DNA of 64,000 nucleotides from an uncultured Collinsella sp. (GTDB lineage: Bacteria; Actinomycetota; Coriobacteriia; Coriobacteriales; Coriobacteriaceae). Below, piece by piece: positions 17,461 to 26,695 of the stretch; positions within the stretch are counted from its first letter, which is position 1; each line of letters begins with the position of its first letter. Location of the stretch: contig CATWSG010000003.1 in assembly GCA_958353395.1 (NCBI GenBank), forward strand, positions 1-64,000, in the 5' to 3' direction. Position numbers and translations under genes: made by a program. Under the pieces are notes generated by a model, which was not told where the DNA came from, searched no databases, and worked only from the letters and a program-made list of their open reading frames with translations.

Positions 17461-18120
17461 GTGAACAAGAGCAAGCGCATCGCCATCAGTCTGGTCGCGG
17501 GCGTGCTCGCTGCTCTGCTCTGCATGGTTTACGGCTCGTCGATCCGCTCGCAAGCCGAACAGGTCCAGGCTGAGACCTTGGCCAAGTACGGTGGCGATCG
17601 CGTCGAGGTATGCGTCGCGGCGCGCGATATCGATGTGGGCGAGACCCTCGATGAGACCAATGTCATAACCCAGGAATGGCTGACGAGCCTGCTGCCGCGT
17701 GACGCGGCGACCGAGCTGCGCCAGGTGCGCGGCGACGTGACGACTTCGCGTATTCCCAAAAACGCCGTGATCTGCAATGTCTACACCAAGGCCGAGAGCC
17801 ACAAGCTCGAGGTGCCTAAGGGCAAGGTCGCCGTTTCGGTGGCGGTCGATGCCGAGCACTCGGTCGGCGGTGCCACGGGCGTGGGCAGCTATGTGGACGT
17901 GTACGTGCAAAAAGATGGCGTAACCGATCGACTGTGCGGCGCGCACGTGATCGATACCAGTGAGAATTCCGGTGCCACGCGCGAGGGCAAGATCGAATGG
18001 GTGACGCTGGCGGCTGACCCCGAAGACGTCAAGGAACTGCTGGGAGCCTCGGGCAAGGGAACGGTCAGCTTGACGATTCCCGCCACGGCGCGCGGCAAAA
18101 AGAGCGGAGGCGACGAGTGA
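17461..18120 (+). CDS. cpaB: Flp pilus assembly protein CpaB/RcpC-like
   Basis: First gene of the Tad operon. The 219-aa product has one N-terminal membrane helix (about 6-24) and an SAF-type domain with the usual VAARDIDVGETLDETNV pattern, followed by a second conserved segment (SVAVDAEHSVGG...GSYVDVYV) typical of CpaB/RcpC. It probably sits on the outer face of the membrane and contacts the pilus or cell wall. GTG 17461 has GAGAGGAG just upstream, so I discard the in-frame ATG at 17446. The operon promoter is not obvious; TTGACA occurs at about 17357. The 3' end overlaps tadZ. Confidence 0.82.
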   Translation: MNKSKRIAISLVAGVLAALLCMVYGSSIRSQAEQVQAETLAKYGGDRVEVCVAARDIDVGETLDETNVITQEWLTSLLPRDAATELRQVRGDVTTSRIPKNAVICNVYTKAESHKLEVPKGKVAVSVAVDAEHSVGGATGVGSYVDVYVQKDGVTDRLCGAHVIDTSENSGATREGKIEWVTLAADPEDVKELLGASGKGTVSLTIPATARGKKSGGDE

Positions 18121-19769
18121 TGAAGGCGATCTGGCTTGCGTGCTGCGCGTGCGGCGATTACGGGCTGTTGCAGCAGGAAGTCGAGGGCCGTGATGCGGGT
18201 GCACAGGTGCTTCGCGTGGGTGACCTGGACGGGCTGGTTTCCATGGCGCGGGCGTTTCCGTCGCGCCGCGGGGCTGCCATCATCGCGGCGTCTCTGTTTG
18301 ATATCGAAGATGTGCGCAAGACTGTTGCGCGCCTGACGGCCGAAGGCCGCGTGAGTCGCGTGGTCGTGTTGATAGAAGCGCTCGATCCGTCGGATATCGA
18401 GGGACTGTTTCGCGCGGGGGCGACCGAGGTCATCGCTGCGCACAGTATATGCGGCAACGGGCGCGCGGGCGAGGGAGCGGTTGATTCCGATCGGCGCATG
18501 ACGATTGAGCCCGATGCTTTTGTTGATAGGGAACCCGGGGCGCCTCGCGCTACAAGAGGCCCGCGTGTTGATGATTATGGAAAAGCGGAAGCCGAGCATG
18601 GTCGGCGCCCCCGGAACCCCCTTGTATACGATGACGCTGGAGGGCCGGCACAGCATGCTGGCGACTCCCCGGCTGTAGATATGGGATACGTGCACGGCGT
18701 GAATCTGGCGGATGAACTCGACGAAGTTGAGGGCTTTGCCGGGTGCGGCGAGTTGTCGCTGATGCAGCATGAGCAGATTGCACAGAACGAGCCTGCCTTG
18801 CAGACCGAACAAGCTGCCATGCCGGCTTGGACGCAGCGTGTGGTTGCGGCGGGGGAGACGGGGACGCTGTCGCCGACGCCCGCCCCGCCGCCTCCGATGC
18901 CGCCGGCAGACGCTGCCGCTCCGCAGCATCGAGCTCCGGTCATCTGCGCCATTTCGGGTTCGGGCGGTTGCGGCAAGTCGACGATCGTTGCCACCATGGC
19001 ACACACATCGTCGCTGTTGGGCTTGCGTGCCGCCGTGCTCGACCTGGACCTGATGTTTGGAAACCTTTACGACTTGTTAGGCGTCGATGCTCCGCGCGAT
19101 ATGGCGGCACTTATCGAGCCGGCGGCGGCGGGCGCGCTCACCGAGCCGGATATCGTAGCCACATCGATGCGCGTGGCGCCAGGCGTTACGCTCTGGGGTC
19201 CCGTTGCGGCGCCCGAGCAAGCCGAGCTCATGGCACGTCCGGTGGAGCTACTGCTTGATGTTTTGCGTCGCGAATCCGACGTAGTCTTTATCGATACCTC
19301 GGTCTTTTGGGGCGACGCCGTGGCGGCTGCGGTGGCGGCGAGCGACCGCTGCCTGATCGTTGGCGATGCTGCGGTGTCGTCCGCGACATCGGCGTCGCGC
19401 GTCATTGAACTGGCAAGTCGAGTAGGTGTGCCGCGCACGCGCATGAGCGCCGTGTTCAACCGGTTCGGTGCGCGCGGGGCAGACGAGGACGTCGCCATGC
19501 GCTTTGAGATTGCCTGTGCGTTGAGCTCCAAGATTCGTATCGCCGATGGCGGGCAGGATCTCGCCGCGCTCATGGCGTTTGGGCGCGCTGATGAGGCAGT
19601 GGGGCAGACCAGTGCTTTTGCGACCAGCGTGCGCGAGGCCACGCGCGAGATGCTCGTGGAACTGGGGTGCGCCGTCGGCCCTTGGAGCGATATGGTCGCC
19701 GACCGTGCAACGCGCACCGAACGCCCGCGTATCCGCCTTCCCTGGTCGCGCGAGGGTGATCAGCGATGA
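18120..19769 (+). CDS. tadZ: Tad pilus localisation ATPase, TadZ/CpaE-like
   Basis: A MinD/ParA-type ATPase that places the Tad machine. Residues about 1-115 form a degenerate receiver-like domain without a clear phosphorylation site. Then comes a poorly conserved linker of about 150 residues containing a Pro-rich stretch. The ATPase domain starts with a deviant Walker A (SGSGGCGKST) and the LDLDLMFGNLYDLLGVD strand typical of CpaE. The coding start overlaps the cpaB stop (GTG 18117 and ATG 18120 are both possible), with GGAGG upstream. The linker is longer than usual for the family. Confidence 0.85.
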   Translation: MKAIWLACCACGDYGLLQQEVEGRDAGAQVLRVGDLDGLVSMARAFPSRRGAAIIAASLFDIEDVRKTVARLTAEGRVSRVVVLIEALDPSDIEGLFRAGATEVIAAHSICGNGRAGEGAVDSDRRMTIEPDAFVDREPGAPRATRGPRVDDYGKAEAEHGRRPRNPLVYDDAGGPAQHAGDSPAVDMGYVHGVNLADELDEVEGFAGCGELSLMQHEQIAQNEPALQTEQAAMPAWTQRVVAAGETGTLSPTPAPPPPMPPADAAAPQHRAPVICAISGSGGCGKSTIVATMAHTSSLLGLRAAVLDLDLMFGNLYDLLGVDAPRDMAALIEPAAAGALTEPDIVATSMRVAPGVTLWGPVAAPEQAELMARPVELLLDVLRRESDVVFIDTSVFWGDAVAAAVAASDRCLIVGDAAVSSATSASRVIELASRVGVPRTRMSAVFNRFGARGADEDVAMRFEIACALSSKIRIADGGQDLAALMAFGRADEAVGQTSAFATSVREATREMLVELGCAVGPWSDMVADRATRTERPRIRLPWSREGDQR

Positions 19770-21094
19770 GCCTGCAAACGAGGATTAAGGCTGCCGGCGC
19801 TGCAGCGGGGGCAGCGCCTGTAGATGCGGGGCGTCGCCGCGCGGTGAAACGACGCGCCAAGTGCGCCGTGATGGACCGCATGGGTTACGACGAAGTGGCG
19901 CGTATCAGCGCCTATATCGACCCGGCACTTGCCCGCTCGGAATTGCGTCCCGCGGTGGAGGCGGCGCTCAATGTTGAGGAACCGACCGATCTCGCGACGA
20001 CCGAGCGCGAGACCATCATCGACGAGATTTTGGATGACGTAGTGGGCCTGGGGCCGTTGCAGCCGCTCATCGAGGACGACACCGTTACCGAGATCATGAT
20101 CAACGGCTGCCGCTCGGCTTTCTTTGAACGCGGCGGCGTCTTGCACCCCATCGAGCATGCGTTTGAGGATGATGAACAGATCCGTGTGCTTATCGACCGC
20201 ATCATCTCGCCACTTGGCCGCCGTATCGACGAGCGCAGCCCCATCGTCAACGCCCGCCTCAAAACGGGCTATCGCGTCAACGCGGTGATTCCGCCTGTGG
20301 CGATTGACGGACCGATTCTCACCATCCGAAAGTTCTCGGACCGCATCTGCTCGCTGGACGAGCTTGTGGGGCTGGGGTCGCTGCCGCTTTGGTATGCGCA
20401 GCTGTTGTCGTGCGCGGTGTCGCTGCGACAGGACCTGGCGGTTGCGGGAGGCACGGGATCTGGTAAGACCACCCTGCTCAACGCGTTGTCATGTGAGATT
20501 TCCACCGGCGAGCGCATCGTGACGATCGAGGACTCTGCCGAGCTCAAGTTTGCGCATCATCCGCACGTGGTGCGTCTAGAGGCGCGCGAGGCTTCAATTG
20601 AGGGCGAGGGCGCGGTGACGATCCGCGACCTGGTGACCAATGCCCTGCGCATGCGCCCCGACCGCATCGTGGTGGGCGAGGTGCGCGGTGCCGAGTGCTG
20701 CGACATGTTGCAGGCCATGAACACGGGCCACGACGGGTCGCTCACCACGCTTCATGCGGGTTCCGAGCAGGAGACCGTGGTGCGTCTGACGTTGCTTGCA
20801 CGTTATGGCATCGATCTGCCGAGCGAGCTCATCGAAGAGCAGATTGCCATGGCGCTCGACGGCATCGTGATGTCCGAGCGCCACGCCGATGGCAGGCGCT
20901 TCGTCTCCTCGTATTCGGGGGTGCGTCGCGCCGCGTCGGGCGGCGTAGAGCTCGAGCGCTATGTGACTTTCGATGCCGCCGAGCGCACCTGGACGCTTGA
21001 CCGCGAGCCGCCGTTTATCGCAGAAGGCCTGCGGTCGGGGACGCTCACACAAGAGGAGGTGGACGAATGGAGGTCGCTGTGCCCCTCGTCGTAG
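19766..21094 (+). CDS. tadA: Tad secretion ATPase TadA/CpaF
   Basis: The hexameric type II/IV secretion ATPase that drives Flp pilin polymerisation. Walker A GGTGSGKTT places the lysine at residue 234; the Asp box (IEDSAEL) and the His-containing GHDGSLTTLHAGS loop follow. The N-terminal domain carries the VTEIMINGCRSAFFERGGVL strand typical of CpaF. The ATG overlaps the tadZ stop codon by 4 bp, a mark of translational coupling. Confidence 0.95.
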   Translation: MSLQTRIKAAGAAAGAAPVDAGRRRAVKRRAKCAVMDRMGYDEVARISAYIDPALARSELRPAVEAALNVEEPTDLATTERETIIDEILDDVVGLGPLQPLIEDDTVTEIMINGCRSAFFERGGVLHPIEHAFEDDEQIRVLIDRIISPLGRRIDERSPIVNARLKTGYRVNAVIPPVAIDGPILTIRKFSDRICSLDELVGLGSLPLWYAQLLSCAVSLRQDLAVAGGTGSGKTTLLNALSCEISTGERIVTIEDSAELKFAHHPHVVRLEAREASIEGEGAVTIRDLVTNALRMRPDRIVVGEVRGAECCDMLQAMNTGHDGSLTTLHAGSEQETVVRLTLLARYGIDLPSELIEEQIAMALDGIVMSERHADGRRFVSSYSGVRRAASGGVELERYVTFDAAERTWTLDREPPFIAEGLRSGTLTQEEVDEWRSLCPSS

Positions 21095-21993
21095 GGGGTT
21101 TGGCAGGGTTTTCTGTCGCGACGGCGTGCGGGGCGGAACCTCGTGTGCCGCAGGTGCCGCCGGCGGAGCTGGCGCGTCAGGCGTTCGAGACGGTGGCAGA
21201 GAAGCTGCCGCGTGAGTTGGTGGAAAACGATCTGCTGAAAAAGATTGCCCGTTCGTGGGCATCGCTGGCTCCGGCGCGTCGCCTTGGCCTCGTGATCGAA
21301 GATGCTTCGGGGCGTTTGGCGTTTCTGCTGCTATCGAGCGGTGTCTGCTGCGTTTTGCTAACGATGGTGTCGTTATCGCCCCTCGGGTTTGCCTTGGGAC
21401 TTGTTGCTCCGATTGCCGCTGGCGCCGCTCGGGATGGCTTTGAGAGCCGGCGCGAGCAACACGATGCAGAAGAGGCCATGCCCGAGGCGTTTACCGCACT
21501 TTCCATGTCGCTTGCCTCGGGACATTCGCTGGCCCAGGGCATGCGCTTTGTGGGCGCTCATGCGCAAGAACCGGTGCATACCGAGTTTTTGCGGGTAGCG
21601 GCGGCGATCGATTGCGGCATCTCGGCGACCGACGCGCTCGATGACTTGCTCGTGCGCATCGACGCCCCCGGCCTTTCGCTTGTGACCTTGGCGCTTAAGG
21701 TGTCTCAGCGCACCGGTGCTCCGCTTGCCGACTTACTGTCCGAGGCGTCGAGCATGGTGGGGGAGCGCATTGAGCTCAAGCGCCGCCTGGATGTTAAGAC
21801 GTCGCAGGCTCGCATGTCTGCGCATATGGTCGCGGCGATGCCGGCGGGCATGTGCGCGGTGTTGGCGCTGCTTTCGGCAGATTTTCGTCGCGGTCTTGCG
21901 ACGCCTGCCGGTGCGGGCGCTGTGGTGCTGGGTCTAGCCCTCAACGTCGTTGCCCTGGTGGTTATCCGGCGCATTATGCGGGTGGAGCTATGA
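21067..21993 (+). CDS. tadB: Tad inner-membrane platform protein TadB
   Basis: The 308-aa product has hydrophobic pairs at about 80-110 and 255-305 flanking a type II secretion system F domain with the SLASGHSLAQGMRFVG and RTGAPLADLLSEAS motifs. It forms the membrane platform with TadC. A strong AGGAGGT site inside the end of tadA sets ATG 21067, giving a 28-bp overlap. Confidence 0.9.
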   Translation: MEVAVPLVVGGLAGFSVATACGAEPRVPQVPPAELARQAFETVAEKLPRELVENDLLKKIARSWASLAPARRLGLVIEDASGRLAFLLLSSGVCCVLLTMVSLSPLGFALGLVAPIAAGAARDGFESRREQHDAEEAMPEAFTALSMSLASGHSLAQGMRFVGAHAQEPVHTEFLRVAAAIDCGISATDALDDLLVRIDAPGLSLVTLALKVSQRTGAPLADLLSEASSMVGERIELKRRLDVKTSQARMSAHMVAAMPAGMCAVLALLSADFRRGLATPAGAGAVVLGLALNVVALVVIRRIMRVEL

Positions 21994-22631
21994 GCGCCCT
22001 GGTTGCAGTTGTGGCTTGCCTGTGTGCCCTGAGTGTATTTGTCGCGACGGGTTTGGATCGGGCGGATGCGCGCAAGATCGCAGGGGCCTGCAAGCGCGAG
22101 GCGGTGCTGGTCGCTGCCGCGGGTCGCTCGGTGGTCGATGCCCTGACCGCGCGAGTGAAGGGCGCGGTTGGAGCGGGCGGCCCGGCGCGAGTGTCGCTCG
22201 GCGAAGTGTCCGAGATGATCGATGTTGTGCGCTTGGGTCTTTCGGCCGGCCTTTCGTTTGATGCGGCGCTTGAGATTTTCTGCGCCAACCGCCGGTCAGT
22301 GCTGGCTCTTCGCCTTGAGCGGGCCTGCATGGCGTGGCAGGTGGGCGTGGGCACGCGTGAGGACGAGTTGTTGGCCGCCGCGCGCGACCTGGACGTGCGA
22401 GCGCTCGAGACCTTTGCCATTACGGTGGGGCAGGCACTCGCCCTGGGTGCCCCACTTGCCGAGACACTGGCCGCTCAAAGTCGCGAGATCCGTGCGGCTC
22501 ATCGCGCCGCGGTCGAGCGCGAGATTGAGCGTGCGCCCGTCAAGCTGCTGATTCCCACCGGCACGCTCATCTTGCCGGCGTTGCTTCTGTCCATATTGGG
22601 CCCGCTGCTGGGAGCAGGCGGGATGATGTAG
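21990..22631 (+). CDS. tadC: Tad inner-membrane platform protein TadC
   Basis: A 213-aa T2SSF-domain protein with an N-terminal helix (about 3-20), a SAGLSFDAALEIFC segment, a second GAPLAETLAAQ repeat, and a closing hydrophobic helix (about 185-210). It begins at an ATG overlapping the tadB stop. It is shorter than many TadC proteins (about 300 aa), so the N-terminal region is reduced. It is partner of TadB in the pilus platform. Confidence 0.88.
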   Translation: MSALVAVVACLCALSVFVATGLDRADARKIAGACKREAVLVAAAGRSVVDALTARVKGAVGAGGPARVSLGEVSEMIDVVRLGLSAGLSFDAALEIFCANRRSVLALRLERACMAWQVGVGTREDELLAAARDLDVRALETFAITVGQALALGAPLAETLAAQSREIRAAHRAAVEREIERAPVKLLIPTGTLILPALLLSILGPLLGAGGMM

Positions 22632-22641
22632 GGAGGAATAC

Positions 22642-22875
22642 ATGAACACGATGACTGACGCTGCTGGCAAGGTCCAGGGCTGGGCGTTTTGCCGGGCGGC
22701 ACATGTTCGTCAGCGCGCCAAGGAGCTACTGCAGGAGGAGAGTGCACAGGGTACCACCGAGTATGCCATCTTGGTCGGCGTGCTCGTGGTGATCGCGATT
22801 ATCGCCATCGTCGCATTTAAGGGCAAGGTCCAAGATCTATGGAACGCTATCAGCGAGGGCATCAACAGCCTGTAG
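22642..22875 (+). CDS. flp: Flp-type pilin prepilin
   Basis: The 77-aa product has a hydrophilic leader of about 36 residues, then the prepilin peptidase site and TTEYAILVGVLVVIAI hydrophobic helix. The Gly-x-x-Glu-Tyr arrangement (cleavage after Gly, Glu at +3 and Tyr at +4) is the Flp hallmark. GGGAGGAA precedes the ATG. The leader is longer than in typical Flp pilins. It is probably the major pilus subunit because it has the strongest ribosome site in the locus. No prepilin peptidase (TadV) gene is in the window. Confidence 0.9.
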   Translation: MNTMTDAAGKVQGWAFCRAAHVRQRAKELLQEESAQGTTEYAILVGVLVVIAIIAIVAFKGKVQDLWNAISEGINSL

Positions 22876-23402
22876 AGGGCGAGCGCCCCATCGGGGTGCT
22901 GCTGGTGTTTGCTTGCCTGACCGTGGCGATAGCGGCGGTGCTTTGGGGGCTTAACGCCGCGCGGCAGCAGCGTCCTGGGGCCGCCTTCGATTCGGGCTCA
23001 GATTCGGCGGTGGCGTCTCAAAAAGATGAGATGCGAGATGCGGACGATTCGGATGTCGCTGTCACGGCGCAAACCTTTCTGCGGACGCTCGACAAGCGGT
23101 CTGGCACTGCGACGGATTCGCCTGGGGACAACGCGATTACGGTCCGGCTTGCATGGTCTGAGGACCGACCGATGACCGAGGCAGCGGCGGATATGTTACG
23201 CGCCTACCGCGAGGTGCCAACGGCCCAGCTCGCCCTGAGCGGCTATCTTGATATTAAGGGCAACGTATGGGGCGCCATCGTGCGTGATGGGCGCGGCTGG
23301 GTCGATATGGTGACGGTTGCCGCGGATGCCGGCGATGCCTCGTGCCGCCTGCGCGTGATCCGCCTGAGCCCGCAGGCATCGAACTCAAAGGAGGGGTCGT
23401 GA
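22839..23402 (+). CDS. Unrecognised single-pass membrane protein of the Tad locus
   Basis: I do not recognise this 187-aa product. Residues 18-40 are a membrane helix (GVLLVFACLTVAIAAVLW), and the rest is a hydrophilic, presumably extracellular domain rich in Asp/Ser and without cysteine pairs. It overlaps the flp 3' end by 37 bp in another frame and ends directly before the second pilin, so it is almost certainly part of the operon. Possible roles are a pilus anchor or minor assembly factor; the sequence does not decide. Confidence 0.7.
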   Translation: MERYQRGHQQPVEGERPIGVLLVFACLTVAIAAVLWGLNAARQQRPGAAFDSGSDSAVASQKDEMRDADDSDVAVTAQTFLRTLDKRSGTATDSPGDNAITVRLAWSEDRPMTEAAADMLRAYREVPTAQLALSGYLDIKGNVWGAIVRDGRGWVDMVTVAADAGDASCRLRVIRLSPQASNSKEGS

Positions 23403-23403
23403 A

Positions 23404-23622
23404 ATGCATGACGTCCTGCGCGAGGAATCTGCCCAAGCGACTGTGGAATACGCCATCGTCACGGTGGCGCTGTTATCGATCGTGCTGGCGATTGTGGGAC
23501 TTTGGCGTGCTGGCACCGATGGACGCTTGGCGGCGCTGGTTGAGCGGGCGGCATCCCATGGCGTTGCCTCGACGTCGGTTATCGACGCCGCTGCGGGCGC
23601 TAAGGACATCGCGTTGTATTGA
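23404..23622 (+). CDS. Second Flp/TadE-like pilin-type protein
   Basis: A 72-aa protein with a short basic/acidic leader ending at Ala-Gln-Ala, then TVEYAIVTVALLSIVLAIVGL. The Glu-Tyr pair and hydrophobic helix match class III signal peptides of Flp/TadE proteins, although the -1 residue is Ala rather than Gly. AAAGGAGG lies upstream. It is probably a minor pilin or pseudopilin. Confidence 0.8.
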   Translation: MHDVLREESAQATVEYAIVTVALLSIVLAIVGLWRAGTDGRLAALVERAASHGVASTSVIDAAAGAKDIALY

Positions 23623-24094
23623 TATCGCGCGCGAGGACTGGGCGCAGTCTACGGTCGAGGCCGCTTTTTTGCTGCCGACGTTTCTGACGCTCATCCTTCT
23701 CGCACTGCAACCGGTGTGCCTGCTTTATACGCGCGCGGTCATGGAGTCTGCCGCCGCCGAGACCGCGCGGCTCATGATCACGACGACGGCGGAGGACGAC
23801 GATCTTAAGGAGTTCACCCGCCGCCGGCTTGCCGCAGTGCCCAACGTTTCGATCTTTCATGCCGGCGGGCCGTTGTCGTGGGATATTGAGCTTAGCCGGG
23901 CCGATGCGGGTGGCGTCTCGTCCGTGTCCGTTTCCGGCGAGGTCAAGCCGTTGCCTGTGATCGGTGCGTTTGCGCAGGCTATGGGTGGTACCGCCGAGGG
24001 TGGCTACGTTGAGCTCAAGGTCGATGTCTCGTATCAATCACGTCCCGAATGGCTGGAGGGAGATTATGATTCGTGGATTGCTGCATGGGATTAA
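23558..24094 (+). CDS. TadE-like pseudopilin
   Basis: The core reads EDWAQSTVEAAFLLPTFLTLILLALQPVCLLYTRAVMESAAAETARL, the TadE signature: acidic leader, Gln-x-Thr-Val-Glu, a hydrophobic helix, then an alanine-rich amphipathic helix. A beta-rich outer domain follows to residue 178. The start is uncertain: ATG 23558 (used here) and ATG 23516 both lie inside the preceding pilin gene and have weak ribosome sites, so translation may depend on coupling. It overlaps tadG by 29 bp. Confidence 0.75.
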   Translation: MALPRRRLSTPLRALRTSRCIDIAREDWAQSTVEAAFLLPTFLTLILLALQPVCLLYTRAVMESAAAETARLMITTTAEDDDLKEFTRRRLAAVPNVSIFHAGGPLSWDIELSRADAGGVSSVSVSGEVKPLPVIGAFAQAMGGTAEGGYVELKVDVSYQSRPEWLEGDYDSWIAAWD

Positions 24095-26219
24095 GCGTTT
24101 CTGGTCTAGACGCGTTTTGACGCGCCGTCCGAGCTGCCATCGCAAGCGAGGCGGCTTTATGGGCCGCGCCGGTATCGACCTGTTTATCGAAGACGGTGCC
24201 TACACCACGCTCTCCTCCGCGGTGGTCATCTTGGTGGTGCTCACGCTACTGTTTTCGTCGACGGCGGCGATATGGAGCATGTCGCGCGCGGGAGACACCC
24301 AGGTGGCTGCCGATAGCGGCGCGCTGGCAGGCGCCAATGTGGTGGCGTCCTACCATACGGCTGCGACGGTGGTGGATGCGAGCATTTTGAGTTTGGGCCT
24401 GGCGGGGTTTGCCACGATCGGCACCGGCTTGGTCGCCATCCTTATTCCGGGTGCCGAGCTTGCCGCGGGCGATATGGTCGACACGGGAATCGAGATCATT
24501 AAAACGCGCAACAAGTTTGCCAAAAGCGCCTCCAAGGGCTTGCAGAAAATCGAGACGGCTCTACCGTATCTGGTTGCCGCGCGAGCTACGCAGGCCGTGT
24601 CGGCGCAGGATACCGAGGGTGCGACCTATACCGGTACGGCGCTTGCCGTGCCCAGGACGTCCGAGTCGGATTTCGTTGCGCTCGAGGGTTCCGAGATCTC
24701 GACCGATGTGATTAAAGACACATCGAAAGATCTGGAACGCGTAGCAGATGAGTTGCAGAAGGCCTCGGAGGAGACGGCGAAAGCAAAAGAGCGTGCCTGG
24801 CTTGCGGATTGCGGCGGGTCGGATCCGGCTTCGGTCGGCAGCCGCTCATGCATGTGGGAACGCGCGAAGAGCCTGGCAAAGCTATCGGATATTGAGAATC
24901 CGCACAAAGCCTCGAGTATCACGTGGGAGCCGCAAGTGGCACTCGATCGCGCGAAGGCCTACTATCACCAGCGTCTGGCAGACGAAAAACCGCAGGGTTC
25001 AAGCGTCGAGATGAAGGCGGAGTCGGCGGCGCGCAAGGCGTTTTACACCTATGCGAGCGCAGAGGTCAATCGCGCATATATAACCGAAGACGGAGACCGG
25101 GCCACTTCCTATATTCCGTTGTTGCCGCGCAACGCTGACGAGGTGCGAGCGACGGAACTCTATACCGATGCGGCGTGGCCAACCAGTACCAACGATGGCA
25201 AAACGTATCTGCATTATGGAACGAGCTGCCCCAACTATAAGAAAGGGACGCCAGGCGGGCTAGCCTCGGTCGCTGCTTATGACGGGCAGGACAAATGCAA
25301 CAGATGCCATTTTGGTGTTTCGTCGCTCGGCGCCGTTGCGGCTCCTTCGACTTCTATCGAAAACGGCTTCGAGTACCACTTTGATCGATTCAAAGACGCC
25401 CTGGAGAAATACGTCGAATGCCGCAACAAAGAGCTCGAGCTCATGCGCCAGACCGAGGACGAGGCTGACCGTGCGGGCAATGCGTTTGACGAGGCCATTA
25501 AAGCGCTTTCGGGCGAGCGCCCGCGTATCGCTCCGCCCGGTCGCAACGGCGTGGTTGCCTTTGCGGTTTCGGGTGCCATCTCGAGCCCCGATGAGCTCAA
25601 CTCTTCGTTTAACACGACAGTCAGGCTTGGCGATCGCGGCGCGATCTCTGCTGCGGTGCTGGCGCCCGATGACGCGACGGCGCAGAACAACGTTCTCTCG
25701 CGGTTTTTCTCGACGCTGGAGGAGCGTTCGGGTGGCGTTGCCGGTGTACTCGATGGCGTCATGGATGTTTGGGGACGGCTTCTTGTGGGATACGGAGACA
25801 TCCAGGGCTCGGCCGACGAGCTTATGGATGAGATGATCGATGACCTGGGAGGGAACAGTGGCGCGCTGGGCTCCATTGCGTCGTGGCTCGGCGATACCGT
25901 TTCGGCGTCCGTGGCGGCGCTGGGCTTGGAGCCGTGCGACTTGCGCCTACGAAAGCCGGTGCTGACCGACACCGCCAATGTTATCAAGAGCCCGGGGTCT
26001 GACATCACAGGTCTTTCTAAAGTGCAGGACAAGCTACGAAGTATTCCGCTGGGCGTGACCGACCCCAAGGCGCTTTGCGAGGCGCTGGAATATCAAGTCG
26101 AGCGCACTATCAGCGGTGCGGTGTTCACGCTAGCGGAGATTCCGCTGCCCGGCGGCGGTTCCATCCCACTTACCGTCGATGTTGCCACGCTGGCGGGTGC
26201 CCTGGGCGGTGGGTCGTAA
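24066..26219 (+). CDS. TadG-like large pilus-associated membrane protein
   Basis: 717 aa. After a basic N-terminus (1-45), the segment TTLSSAVVILVVLTLLFSST (about 55-74) is the single membrane helix and is followed by the DTQVAADSGALAGANVVA stretch typical of TadG/Flp-associated proteins. The remaining 600 residues are extracellular, partly helical (Lys/Glu/Ala-rich, about 200-300), with a cysteine-containing region near 375-420 that includes CNRCH. The ATG at 24066 follows GGAGGGAG. It is longer than most TadG proteins, which are about 400-500 aa. Confidence 0.78.
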   Translation: MIRGLLHGIKRFWSRRVLTRRPSCHRKRGGFMGRAGIDLFIEDGAYTTLSSAVVILVVLTLLFSSTAAIWSMSRAGDTQVAADSGALAGANVVASYHTAATVVDASILSLGLAGFATIGTGLVAILIPGAELAAGDMVDTGIEIIKTRNKFAKSASKGLQKIETALPYLVAARATQAVSAQDTEGATYTGTALAVPRTSESDFVALEGSEISTDVIKDTSKDLERVADELQKASEETAKAKERAWLADCGGSDPASVGSRSCMWERAKSLAKLSDIENPHKASSITWEPQVALDRAKAYYHQRLADEKPQGSSVEMKAESAARKAFYTYASAEVNRAYITEDGDRATSYIPLLPRNADEVRATELYTDAAWPTSTNDGKTYLHYGTSCPNYKKGTPGGLASVAAYDGQDKCNRCHFGVSSLGAVAAPSTSIENGFEYHFDRFKDALEKYVECRNKELELMRQTEDEADRAGNAFDEAIKALSGERPRIAPPGRNGVVAFAVSGAISSPDELNSSFNTTVRLGDRGAISAAVLAPDDATAQNNVLSRFFSTLEERSGGVAGVLDGVMDVWGRLLVGYGDIQGSADELMDEMIDDLGGNSGALGSIASWLGDTVSASVAALGLEPCDLRLRKPVLTDTANVIKSPGSDITGLSKVQDKLRSIPLGVTDPKALCEALEYQVERTISGAVFTLAEIPLPGGGSIPLTVDVATLAGALGGGS

Positions 26220-26695
26220 TGAGCATCCGCAAGCGCCTGCGCGAGGAGCGCGCCCAGGCGACGGTCGAGATGGCCGTGGTCACGCCCGTCCTGCTGGTTC
26301 TGGCACTCATCGTGTACAACGTCATGATCTTTGCCGGTGCGGTCGCACGCTTCGACCGCGTGGTGCCCGATATCGTGCTAGCACACGCCGTGGCTCCGAG
26401 CGGGGAGGGCGATGGCAGCTCCATCGATTCCTCCGCGACCGTTCAGGCTCAGATCCAACATGCCATGGAAGGCTATGACTTGCAGATCGAGGTCTCGAGC
26501 AAACAGGGTGCGACGACATCGGATGGCGGTCTGCTTTCGCTTTCCGGTACGTTTAGGACCTATACCTGCACCATGCGCTACGAGCCGTGGCCGAGCTCGC
26601 TCAGCATCGCCGGCGTTTCGCTGGGGACACCGGCACAGTTGTCGCACGAGCGCGCAGTGACAGTCGACCCGTGGCGTCCGGGGGTGGTCACGTGA
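26219..26695 (+). CDS. TadE/TadF-like pseudopilin
   Basis: 158 aa with the leader KRLREERAQA followed by TVEMAVVTPVLLVLALIVYNVMIF, a class III prepilin signature with Glu at +3. The rest is an extracellular domain with two cysteines at most. The ATG shares bases with the tadG stop codon. This is the fourth pilin-like signal peptide in the locus. Confidence 0.82.
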   Translation: MSIRKRLREERAQATVEMAVVTPVLLVLALIVYNVMIFAGAVARFDRVVPDIVLAHAVAPSGEGDGSSIDSSATVQAQIQHAMEGYDLQIEVSSKQGATTSDGGLLSLSGTFRTYTCTMRYEPWPSSLSIAGVSLGTPAQLSHERAVTVDPWRPGVVT

